Of a stretch of 64,000 bases of DNA, positions 26,309-33,119 are shown piece after piece. A model generated the notes under the pieces. It was not told the origin of the DNA, ran no database searches, and was given only the letters and a program-made list of their open reading frames with translations. Numbering within the stretch: position 1 is the stretch's first letter; every line of letters starts with the position of its first letter. The stretch comes from Micrococcus sp. 2A. GTDB taxonomy: Bacteria > Actinomycetota > Actinomycetes > Actinomycetales > Micrococcaceae. A program made the translations under genes and the position numbers. The stretch lies in assembly GCF_039519235.1 (NCBI RefSeq), contig NZ_CP154351.1, positions 992,001-1,056,000 of the forward strand. Direction: 5' to 3'.

Positions 26309-27216
26309 CCGAGCAGACCCCCACCCGCCCGCGCACGCGCAAGGCCGTCATCCCGGCCGCCGGCCTGGGCACGCGCTTCCTCCCGGCCACGAAGGCCATG
26401 CCCAAGGAGATGCTGCCGGTGGTCGACCGCCCTGCCATCGAGTACGTGGTGGCGGAGGCCCGCCGCGCGGGTCTGTGCGACGTCCTGATGATCACGGGCC
26501 GCAACAAGCGCGCCCTCGAGGACCACTTCGACCGCCACCCGGCCCTCGAGGCCACGCTCGAGCGCAAGGGGGACCAGAAGCGCATCGACCTGATCCGCGA
26601 GTCGGACCTTGTGGGGGACATCCACTACGTGCGCCAGGGCGCCGCGCTCGGCCTCGGCCACGCCGTCGGCTGTGCGCGCCGCCACGTCGGGGACCAGCCG
26701 TTCGCGGTGCTCCTGGGCGACGACCTGATCGGCGCCGACGACGACCTGCTGGTCCGCATGATCGACGCCCAGGAGCGCCTCGGCGGGTCCGTCGTCGCGC
26801 TCATGGAGGTCCCGGAGGAGGCCGTCTCCTCGTACGGCGTGGCCGCCGTCGAGGCCGTGGAGGGCACCGACGAGGTGGTGCGCGTGACCGGGCTCGTGGA
26901 GAAGCCCGCCCGCGAGGACGCCCCCTCTCGCCTCGCGGTCATCGGCCGCTACGTGCTCTCCCCGGCGGTGTTCGACGTGCTCGAGGAGACCGCTCCGGGC
27001 CGCGGCGGCGAGATCCAGCTGACGGACGCGCTGCAGACCCTCGCGGAGGGCGAGGGCGAGGGGTACGGCGTGCACGCCGTCGTCTTCGAGGGCCGCCGCT
27101 ACGACACGGGGGACAAGCTGGGCTACCTCCAGGCCGTGGTGGAGCTCGGCGTGGACCACCCCGAGCTCGGCGACGACCTGCGGGCCTGGCTCAAGGGGTT
27201 CGCCGCCGGACTCTGA
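26305..27216 (+). CDS. galU: UTP--glucose-1-phosphate uridylyltransferase
   Basis: GalU makes UDP-glucose, the precursor for UDP-glucuronate and for glucosyl units of wall polymers. The 303-residue protein has the signature AAGLGTRFLPATKAMPKEML at residue 17, EYVVAEARRAG, QGAALGLGHAVGCA, LLGDDLIGADD and EKPAREDAPS. Its length is typical. The ATG overlaps the coaD stop. It probably supports both Ugd (9.5 kb) and the glycopolymer locus that starts 2.6 kb downstream. Confidence 0.95.
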   Translation: MTEQTPTRPRTRKAVIPAAGLGTRFLPATKAMPKEMLPVVDRPAIEYVVAEARRAGLCDVLMITGRNKRALEDHFDRHPALEATLERKGDQKRIDLIRESDLVGDIHYVRQGAALGLGHAVGCARRHVGDQPFAVLLGDDLIGADDDLLVRMIDAQERLGGSVVALMEVPEEAVSSYGVAAVEAVEGTDEVVRVTGLVEKPAREDAPSRLAVIGRYVLSPAVFDVLEETAPGRGGEIQLTDALQTLAEGEGEGYGVHAVVFEGRRYDTGDKLGYLQAVVELGVDHPELGDDLRAWLKGFAAGL

Positions 27217-27238
27217 GGCGCGCCGCCCGTGCGCCGCT

Positions 27239-27267
27239 TTGGCGTGGAACGGGGCAGCCGCTAGGAT
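27239..27267 (+). promoter_or_regulatory. Promoter of the yceD-rpmF-rnc-mutM operon
   Basis: TTGGCG at 27239-27244 and TAGGAT at 27262-27267 are 17 bases apart, one of the best promoters in the window. It leaves a leader of about 90 bases before yceD. Confidence 0.6.
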
Positions 27268-27303
27268 GGGCTGTCGGTCCATCGTGGCCTGACCCTGCCT
27301 GCA

Positions 27304-27337
27304 CGCGTCGAACGGTCCGATCCGGACGGTCGACGCG
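27304..27337 (+). promoter_or_regulatory. Stem-loop in the leader of the yceD-rpmF-rnc operon
   Basis: Eight outer pairs (CGCGTCGA/TCGACGCG) and five inner pairs (GTCCG/CGGAC) flank a small asymmetric internal loop and a 3-base apical loop. It lies in the untranslated leader, 28 bases before the yceD ATG. It could be a processing or control site for RNase III, which is encoded in the same operon. Confidence 0.5.
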
Positions 27338-27365
27338 GCCCGTCCCACCGCCGAGAGGAGCGATC

Positions 27366-27938
27366 ATGGACACCGACGAACGCCCCGACGCGGGGTCGCC
27401 GTGGGTCATCTCCGTGCGCGACCTCCTGCGCGGAGCCGGGATCCAGCGTCACGCGACGGCCCAGTGGCCCGCCCCCGAGGGGGTCAGCACGCCCGTCCTC
27501 GGCGTCCCCGCGGGGGACCTCGTGGACGTCGAGCTGCGCCTCGAGGCCGTCCACGAGGGCGTGCTCGTCACCGGCACCGCAGACGCGGACCTGGTGGGCG
27601 AGTGCGGCCGCTGTCTGACCCCTCTGCGCGAGGGGATCACCGTGGACCTGCAGGAGCTGTTCCTCACCGGCGCGTCCCAGGACGAGGCCGGCGACCAGCC
27701 GATCGTGGTGCACGAGACCGTGGACCTGGAACCCGTGTTCCGGGACGCCGTGGTCATCACCCTGCCGTTCCAGCCGCTGTGCCGGCCGGACTGCGAGGGC
27801 CTGTGCGCCGACTGCGGCATCCGCCTCGAGGACGCGCCCGAGGGGCACGCCCACGAGCGCGTGGATCCGCGCTGGGCGGCGCTCGCCGCCCTCGCGGGCA
27901 CCGAAGAGACCTCCAACACCGAGACAGAAGAGAGATAG
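27366..27938 (+). CDS. yceD: YceD/DUF177 family protein
   Basis: A 190-residue protein of the YceD family, encoded almost universally upstream of rpmF and linked to 23S rRNA accumulation. It has [14 protein letters not shown] at the N-terminus, a beta-rich core with [10 protein letters not shown], and a cysteine cluster [13 protein letters not shown] near residue 140 that could bind zinc, then RWAALAAL. The ATG follows a GAGAGGAG ribosome binding site. RpmF starts three bases after its stop. Confidence 0.9.
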   Translation: MDTDERPDAGSPWVISVRDLLRGAGIQRHATAQWPAPEGVSTPVLGVPAGDLVDVELRLEAVHEGVLVTGTADADLVGECGRCLTPLREGITVDLQELFLTGASQDEAGDQPIVVHETVDLEPVFRDAVVITLPFQPLCRPDCEGLCADCGIRLEDAPEGHAHERVDPRWAALAALAGTEETSNTETEER

Positions 27939-27940
27939 CC

Positions 27941-28144
27941 GTGGCAGTCCCGAAGCGGAAGATGTCCCGTTCCAACACCCGTTCCCGTCGTTCCCAGTGG
28001 AAGGCCGAGGCCCCCACTCTGGTCAAGACCGTGGAGAACGGCCGCGTGTCCTACCGCCTGCCCCACCAGGCCGAGCTGAAGACCGACGCCGCCGGCACCC
28101 CGCTGTTCTTCGAGTACAAGGGCCGCAAGGTCGCTGACGCCTGA
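27941..28144 (+). CDS. rpmF: 50S ribosomal protein L32
   Basis: A 67-residue basic protein beginning [17 protein letters not shown], the L32 signature, followed by a short C-terminal part with [10 protein letters not shown]. It lacks the CxxC zinc-ribbon pairs of some L32 proteins, so it is the zinc-independent form. GTG start three bases after yceD; rnc begins two bases after its stop. Confidence 0.95.
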   Translation: MAVPKRKMSRSNTRSRRSQWKAEAPTLVKTVENGRVSYRLPHQAELKTDAAGTPLFFEYKGRKVADA

Positions 28145-28145
28145 G

Positions 28146-28880
28146 ATGGCGTCGTCACCGGCTCGCCGCGGGGTCGCCCCCGCGCCGGAGACACCTGAAC
28201 TGTTCGAGCGTCTCGGCGTGCACATCACGTCCGAGACGCTCGAACGTGCTTTGACGCACCGTTCGTACGCGTACGAGCACGGCGGCCTGCCCACCAACGA
28301 GCGCCTCGAGTTCCTCGGGGACTCGGTGCTGGGCTACGTGGTCACGGACCACATCTTCGCCGTGTACCCGGACCTGCCCGAGGGCGACCTCGCCCGGCGC
28401 CGGGCCGCCGTCGTCTCGACGCGTGCGCTCGCGAAGGTGGCTCGCCGGATCGGCATCGGCCCGTTCGTCAAGCTCGGCACGGGCGAGGCCCGCACGGGCG
28501 GCGCGGACAAGGACTCGATCCTCGCGGACAGCCTCGAGGCCCTCATCGGCGCCACCTACGTGGACCACGGGGCGGTGGCCGCCGCGGCCCTCGTGCACCG
28601 GCACGTCGTGCCGCTGCTCGACGAGCCGGACCTGATGCGCGAGAGCACCGACTGGAAGACCGTGGTGGCCGAGGCCGCCAGCCGGCACCGCCTCGGCGAG
28701 GTCGTGTACGTCATCGAGGGACAGGGCCCCGCGCACGACCCGCGCTACCGCGCCACCCTGCGTGTGGGCGGGAAGGACTACGGCTCCGCCGTCGCCAGCT
28801 CGAAGAAGCAGGCCGAGCGCGAGGCCGCGGCCGAGTCCTGGCCGGCTCTGGAGGCCGACCTGCCCGCCGCGGGGCGCTGA
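28146..28880 (+). CDS. rnc: Ribonuclease III
   Basis: RNase III cleaves double-stranded RNA in rRNA precursors and regulatory targets. The 244-residue protein has the catalytic domain with the signature ERLEFLGDSVLG (about residue 58), the metal ligands in DSLEALIGATYVDHG, and a C-terminal double-stranded-RNA-binding domain ending in SSKKQAEREAA. The ATG lies two bases after the rpmF stop. The early coding region holds a perfect 15-bp inverted repeat (28202-28245), so this mRNA folds into a duplex that could be a substrate of its own product. Confidence 0.96.
   Translation: MASSPARRGVAPAPETPELFERLGVHITSETLERALTHRSYAYEHGGLPTNERLEFLGDSVLGYVVTDHIFAVYPDLPEGDLARRRAAVVSTRALAKVARRIGIGPFVKLGTGEARTGGADKDSILADSLEALIGATYVDHGAVAAAALVHRHVVPLLDEPDLMRESTDWKTVVAEAASRHRLGEVVYVIEGQGPAHDPRYRATLRVGGKDYGSAVASSKKQAEREAAAESWPALEADLPAAGR
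28201..28246 (+). repeat. Perfect 15-bp inverted repeat inside the rnc coding region
   Basis: Arms 28202-28216 and 28231-28245 are exactly complementary. A further G-U pair closes the outside (28201/28246), and CGTG/CACG inside adds four pairs with one bulge, for about 20 pairs in total. In the protein it spans LFERLGVHITSETLERA, codons 19-34 of rnc. Confidence 0.75.
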
Positions 28881-28887
28881 GCCCGCC

Positions 28888-29799
28888 GTGCCGGAGCTCC
28901 CCGAGGCGGAGGTCGTGCGCCGGGGCATCGCCCGCAGCGCCGCCGGTGCCGCCGCCGGCTCCCTCGAGGTGCTCGACGCCCGCTCGGTGCGCCGCAGCCC
29001 CGGGGGACCCGCCGCGCTGCGCGCGCGCCTCGACGGGGCCGTCCTCGCCGAGCCCGCGCGGCGCGGCAAGTTCCTGTGGCTGCCGCTCGCGGACGGCGAC
29101 GACGCCGTCGTCGTCCACCTGGGGATGAGCGGCCAGGTGCTCGTGGACGAGCCCGCCGATCCTGACCCGCGCCACCTGCGGCTGCGCCTCCCGATCACCA
29201 CGGCCGACGGAGCGGCGCGCGAGCTGCGGTTCGTGGACCAGCGGCTCTTCGGCGGCTGGTGGCTGGACCCGCTCGTCACCGAGGCCGCGACGGGGGAGCG
29301 GATCCCCGCGACGGCGGCCCACATCGCCCTGGACCCCCTCCACCCGCTCTTCGACCCCGCGGCCGTGCACGCCCGCCTGGCGCGGCGGCGCAGCGTCCTC
29401 AAGCGCGCGCTCCTGGACCAGTCCCTCGTGTCCGGGATCGGCAACATCTACGCGGACGAGGCGCTCTGGGCGGCCCGGCTGCACCCCGAACGTCCCACCT
29501 CCCGCCTGCGCCGCGCCGAGACCGTGGGCGTCCTCGAGGCCGTGCGGGAGATCATGGGGCGCGCCCTCGAGCAGGGCGGCACGAGCTTCGACGCGCTCTA
29601 CGTGAACGTGGACGGGCGCTCCGGCGAGTATGCCCGCTCCCTGCAGGCGTACGGCCGCACGGGCTCGCCGTGCCGGCGCTGCGCGGCGGAGGGCGTCGTC
29701 TCCCTGATCGTGCGCGAGCCGTTCATGGGGCGGGCCTCCCACCGCTGCCCGCGGTGCCAGCCGAGACCTCGGCGGGCCTCCGCGCGCCCCGGTCCCTAG
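28888..29799 (+). CDS. mutM: Formamidopyrimidine-DNA glycosylase
   Basis: MutM (Fpg) removes oxidised purines such as 8-oxoguanine and nicks the abasic site. The 303-residue protein starts PELPEAEVVRRG after the initiator, giving the catalytic N-terminal proline. It has LRRGKF-like ARRGKFLWLPL, VVHLGMSGQVLV, the helix-two-turn-helix LLDQSLVSGIGNIYADEALW, and a C-terminal zinc finger with cysteines in SPCRRC and HRCPRC. The start is the GTG at 28888; only it gives the required Pro2-Glu3. It follows rnc by seven bases. Confidence 0.95.
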   Translation: MPELPEAEVVRRGIARSAAGAAAGSLEVLDARSVRRSPGGPAALRARLDGAVLAEPARRGKFLWLPLADGDDAVVVHLGMSGQVLVDEPADPDPRHLRLRLPITTADGAARELRFVDQRLFGGWWLDPLVTEAATGERIPATAAHIALDPLHPLFDPAAVHARLARRRSVLKRALLDQSLVSGIGNIYADEALWAARLHPERPTSRLRRAETVGVLEAVREIMGRALEQGGTSFDALYVNVDGRSGEYARSLQAYGRTGSPCRRCAAEGVVSLIVREPFMGRASHRCPRCQPRPRRASARPGP

Positions 29800-29802
29800 A
29801 CT
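29797..29802 (+). promoter_or_regulatory. -10 element of the second LCP gene
   Basis: TAGACT overlaps the mutM stop codon and lies 29 bases before the LCP GTG, which has a GGAGC ribosome binding site. It would mark the left edge of the glycopolymer locus transcripts. Confidence 0.4.
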
Positions 29803-29831
29803 GTGCGGAGCCATTCCCGACAGGAGCCGAC

Positions 29832-31085
29832 GTGACCCAGCCCCCGCAGACGCCGTGGACGCCTCGTGACCCCGCAGACGGCACGCCGCCCGAGGACTCC
29901 GTCGCGGAGCACCGGCAGCCGGCGGGGCCCACGCCCGCGCCGTCCCCGGCCCGGGGCCGACGCCGGCGTCGCCGCCGCTGGCCGTGGGTCCTCGGCCTCC
30001 TCGCGCTCCTGCTGGGGGCCGCCGTGGTGCTCGCGGGCTGGTACGCCGTCTCGCTCGGGCGCGTCTACGACGAGCAGCGGAACACCGTGGACACCGGGGC
30101 GCTCGACGACGCCGGCTCCGGACCGATGAACATCCTGCTGCTCGGCTCCGACTCCCGCTCCGAGGAGGAGGGCGCGGACGCGGGCGACGGGCGCTCCGAC
30201 ACGATGATGCTGGTGCACCTCCCGGCGGACCGGGAGCACGTCTACATCATGTCGATCCTGCGCGACACGTGGGTGGAGATCCCCGGGCGCCACCAGGACA
30301 AGGTCAACGCGGCGTTCGCGATGGGCGGCTACCCGCTGGCCGTCGACACCGTGGAGCAGCTGATGGGCGTGCCCGTGCACCACCTCATGGAGGTGGACTT
30401 CCAGGGCTTCCGCGGCGTCACGGACGCCCTCGGCGGCGTGAAGGTCTGCAACCCCACCGCCTTCTCCTCGGGGCAGACCAACCCCTCCTACTTCCCGCGG
30501 GGCGAGATCCTCCTCCAGGACACCGCGGCCCTGCGCTACGTGCGGGAGCGCCACGCGTTCGAGGACGGGGACATGACCCGGGTGGAGAACCAGCAGCGCT
30601 ACGTCGGCGGGGCCCTGGGGCGCTTCCTGAGCCCGGAGATCCTGGCGAACCCGGGCCGCACCTCCGACGTCGTCTCCGTCCTCTCCCGGCACCTCTCGGT
30701 GGACGACGGCCTGGACGCCGCCACCGTGGCGTCGCTGGCATGGCAGCTGCGCGAGGTGGGCCGCGAGGACGTGGAGATGTTCTCCGTGCCGATCGCCGGG
30801 TTCGGCCGCTCTCCCGGCGGCCAGTCCATCCTGGAGCTGGACCCGGCCAGGATGGACTCGCTGCGCTCCGCCCTCGCGGCGGACGACGTGCAGCGCTACA
30901 TCGAGGCGGAGGAGGCCGCGCGCAGCCGCCGCGCGGCCGAGAAGGCCGCGGAGGCGTCCGCGTCCCAGAGCGCGTCCAGCTCCTCGACCACCGCGGAGCC
31001 GAGCCCGTCCGCGTCGTCCGCCCCGAGCTCGTCCGCACCGCCGGCCCCGAGCCCCGCCGTCCCCGAGGAGGTCTGCGGTGGCTGA
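29832..31085 (+). CDS. LytR-CpsA-Psr (LCP) family glycopolymer ligase
   Basis: A 417-residue paralogue of the LCP protein at 19.4 kb. It has a Pro-rich cytoplasmic tail with an Arg-rich run (residues 38-45), one membrane anchor (WVLGLLALLLGAAVVLAGWY), and an LCP domain: LLLGSDSRSEEE, RSDTMMLVHL, SILRDTWVEIPG, KVNAAFAMGGYPL, VTDALGGVKVCNPTAFSS and RYVRERHAFEDGDMTRVENQQR. The C-terminal 55 residues are a Ser/Pro/Ala linker ending in a Cys. It opens the glycopolymer locus and overlaps the next glycosyltransferase gene by eight bases, so it probably attaches that polymer to peptidoglycan. Confidence 0.9.
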   Translation: MTQPPQTPWTPRDPADGTPPEDSVAEHRQPAGPTPAPSPARGRRRRRRRWPWVLGLLALLLGAAVVLAGWYAVSLGRVYDEQRNTVDTGALDDAGSGPMNILLLGSDSRSEEEGADAGDGRSDTMMLVHLPADREHVYIMSILRDTWVEIPGRHQDKVNAAFAMGGYPLAVDTVEQLMGVPVHHLMEVDFQGFRGVTDALGGVKVCNPTAFSSGQTNPSYFPRGEILLQDTAALRYVRERHAFEDGDMTRVENQQRYVGGALGRFLSPEILANPGRTSDVVSVLSRHLSVDDGLDAATVASLAWQLREVGREDVEMFSVPIAGFGRSPGGQSILELDPARMDSLRSALAADDVQRYIEAEEAARSRRAAEKAAEASASQSASSSSTTAEPSPSASSAPSSSAPPAPSPAVPEEVCGG

Positions 31086-32310
31086 CGCCCGCTCCGCGGG
31101 CCGTGCCCGCCCCCCGCGCCTGATGCTCGTGACGCACTCCTACCGCCCGGAGCGCACGCCTCCGGCGCGACGGTGGGCCGTCGTGGTCCGCGTGCTGCGC
31201 GAGGCCGGCTGGGACGTGGACGTGATCGCCCCCGGCGGACTGCGCGCCTCCCACGGCGACGACGGCGAGCGCCTCCTCCCCACGCCGCGGCTGGCACGCG
31301 GGGCCGGGAGCCGCAACAGACGCTTCGTGGAGGCCGTGGTGCACAGCGTGCTCGCGGTGCCGCGGGGCCTGCTGGCACCCCGCCCCGACGTCGTGGTGGC
31401 CACCGTCCCCGCCCTTCCCGTCGTGGTGGCCGGCTGGGCCCTGTCCCGCCTGCGCCGACGCCCCCTCGTGCTCGAGATGCGCGACGCGTGGCCGGACCTC
31501 GCCCATGAGGCCGGGGTGCACGAGGGCCCGTTGGGCAGGGCCATGGAGCGCGTCGTGGCGGGCGGGCAGCGGGCCGCGGACGTCGTCGTGACGGTGACCG
31601 AGGGCTTCGCCGAGACCCTGCGCGCGCGGGGGATGGGCGCGGTGGTGACGCTGGGCAACGGCGTGGATCTCGGCCGCGTGCGCACCGTGCCGCCCCGGGA
31701 ACGGGCCGCCGGGGAGCTGCGTGCCCTCTACCTGGGCAACATGGGGGAGAGCCAGGGTCTCGAGCGCCTCGTGGAGGCCGCCGCCCGGATGCGCCGGACG
31801 CACCCCGGCGTGCAGGTGCGCCTCGTGGGGGATGGCGTCCGCCGCGCGGCGCTCGAGGAGCTGAACGCCCGCCTGGGCGGCGCCGCGGAGCTCCTCGATC
31901 CCGTGTCCGGGGACGCGGTCGGCGAGCAGTACGCGTGGGCGGACACCCTCGTCGTCTCCCTGCGGCCGGACTGGCCGAGCTTCCGCCACACCGTCCCCTC
32001 CAAGACCTACGAGGTCCTCGCGGTCGGCCGTCACGTCACCGGCCAGGTGACGGGGGAGGCCGCCCACACGCTGGAGGCGGCCGGCGGCGCCGACGTCGTC
32101 GGCCCGGGCGTGGACGACCTCGTGGCGCACCTGGCCGCGCTCGCCGCGGACCCCGCCCGGACGGCCGTCGGCGACGGCGGGCGGGCGTGGGTGAGCGAGC
32201 ACGCCCACCTGCCCGCGGTGGCGGCGCGGTACGAGCGACTGCTGCGGGGGTTGGCGGCGCCGGGACGGCGGTCCACTGCTACCCTCGAAGGGCCTGTCGG
32301 CCTTCCCTAA
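31078..32310 (+). CDS. Glycosyltransferase, GT4-like
   Basis: A 410-residue GT-B fold enzyme. The N-terminal domain opens LMLVTHSYRPERTPPARR, as in WbuB-like GT4 enzymes, with VLEMRDAWPDLAHEAG around residue 140. The C-terminal domain has LGNGVDLGRV, a LYLGNMGESQGLERLVEAA phosphate-loop region, and VPSKTYEVLAVGRHVTG carrying the E-x7-E-like nucleotide-sugar site. Donor and acceptor cannot be read. Start GTG inside the LCP gene end. Confidence 0.82.
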   Translation: MADARSAGRARPPRLMLVTHSYRPERTPPARRWAVVVRVLREAGWDVDVIAPGGLRASHGDDGERLLPTPRLARGAGSRNRRFVEAVVHSVLAVPRGLLAPRPDVVVATVPALPVVVAGWALSRLRRRPLVLEMRDAWPDLAHEAGVHEGPLGRAMERVVAGGQRAADVVVTVTEGFAETLRARGMGAVVTLGNGVDLGRVRTVPPRERAAGELRALYLGNMGESQGLERLVEAAARMRRTHPGVQVRLVGDGVRRAALEELNARLGGAAELLDPVSGDAVGEQYAWADTLVVSLRPDWPSFRHTVPSKTYEVLAVGRHVTGQVTGEAAHTLEAAGGADVVGPGVDDLVAHLAALAADPARTAVGDGGRAWVSEHAHLPAVAARYERLLRGLAAPGRRSTATLEGPVGLP

Positions 32311-32345
32311 GGCTTTCCCCCACCCCCGTCAGATCAGGTCTCTTC

Positions 32346-33119
32346 ATGCCTCGTCCCGAGATCCAGCGCGGCCTCCGTCGCGCCGCCCGAGCCCTGCCGC
32401 CGGATGCCCGTGCGCGGTTGCGACGAGCCGGCGGGGTCGTCCTGCGTCAGCTCCCCACCCCCGTCGCCCAGGAGATCCGCGGCGTGTTCGGGGTCCGCTG
32501 GGGAACGGTCGGCAAGCGTGAGGCGGAAGCCGCGCGTGACGCGCTCGGTCTCGCGGGCGGCTCCAGGGGCCACACCGCGCCCAAGGGATTCGCGGGGCGG
32601 GCGGCCGCGTCCGTGGGCAGCGCCCCGGACGCCGGGGATCGCCTGGAGCGCGCTCTCGGGACCGTCGACACTGGGCGCTCGGGTGCGGGCCATCGTACGG
32701 TGGTGGGTCTCCTCGCTCCCGACGTGCGCGGGAGACTCGAGGCGGACGGGTACCGGGTCCTGCCGCTCCAGCCCGGGACCAGTGTGGCCGTGGCCACGCG
32801 AGCCGAGGTCGTCGTCATCGACCTCGAGGCCTTCACCGGGGTCTGGGCCGAAGCGCTCTCCACGTCCGGCGTCAGCCTGCTTCTGGAACTCCTTGCGGGC
32901 ATCCGCGCCGCCTCCCGCGGCGGCGCCACCTGCTGGCTCCTCGTGCGCGGGGCACGCCGGTTCGAGATCGGTGCCCTCCTCCTGCAGCGCCACTCCTCGC
33001 TCATGCCCATCCATCCGGGCCGTTCTCGACCCGCGGTGCACTTCACCGAGGATCCGGGTGACGCGTCGTTCGGAATCGCCGACCTCCTGACCTCCGCCGA
33101 GGTGACCGCCCATGCCTGA
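32346..33119 (+). CDS. Protein of unknown function in the glycopolymer locus
   Basis: The 257 residues match no family I recognise. The N-terminal 35 residues are strongly basic (RGLRRAARALPPDARARLRR). A middle region of about 80 residues is Gly/Ala-rich and charged. The C-terminal half looks like an alpha/beta domain: HRTVVGLLAPDVRGRLEADG, VVVIDLEAFTGVW, LLLELLAGIRAASRGG, CWLLVRGARRFEIGALLL. No signal peptide or membrane segment is seen. It overlaps the next, two-module glycosyltransferase by eight bases, suggesting a shared role, possibly an accessory or truncated transferase-related domain. Codon use is less GC-biased than in the housekeeping genes. Confidence 0.6.
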   Translation: MPRPEIQRGLRRAARALPPDARARLRRAGGVVLRQLPTPVAQEIRGVFGVRWGTVGKREAEAARDALGLAGGSRGHTAPKGFAGRAAASVGSAPDAGDRLERALGTVDTGRSGAGHRTVVGLLAPDVRGRLEADGYRVLPLQPGTSVAVATRAEVVVIDLEAFTGVWAEALSTSGVSLLLELLAGIRAASRGGATCWLLVRGARRFEIGALLLQRHSSLMPIHPGRSRPAVHFTEDPGDASFGIADLLTSAEVTAHA

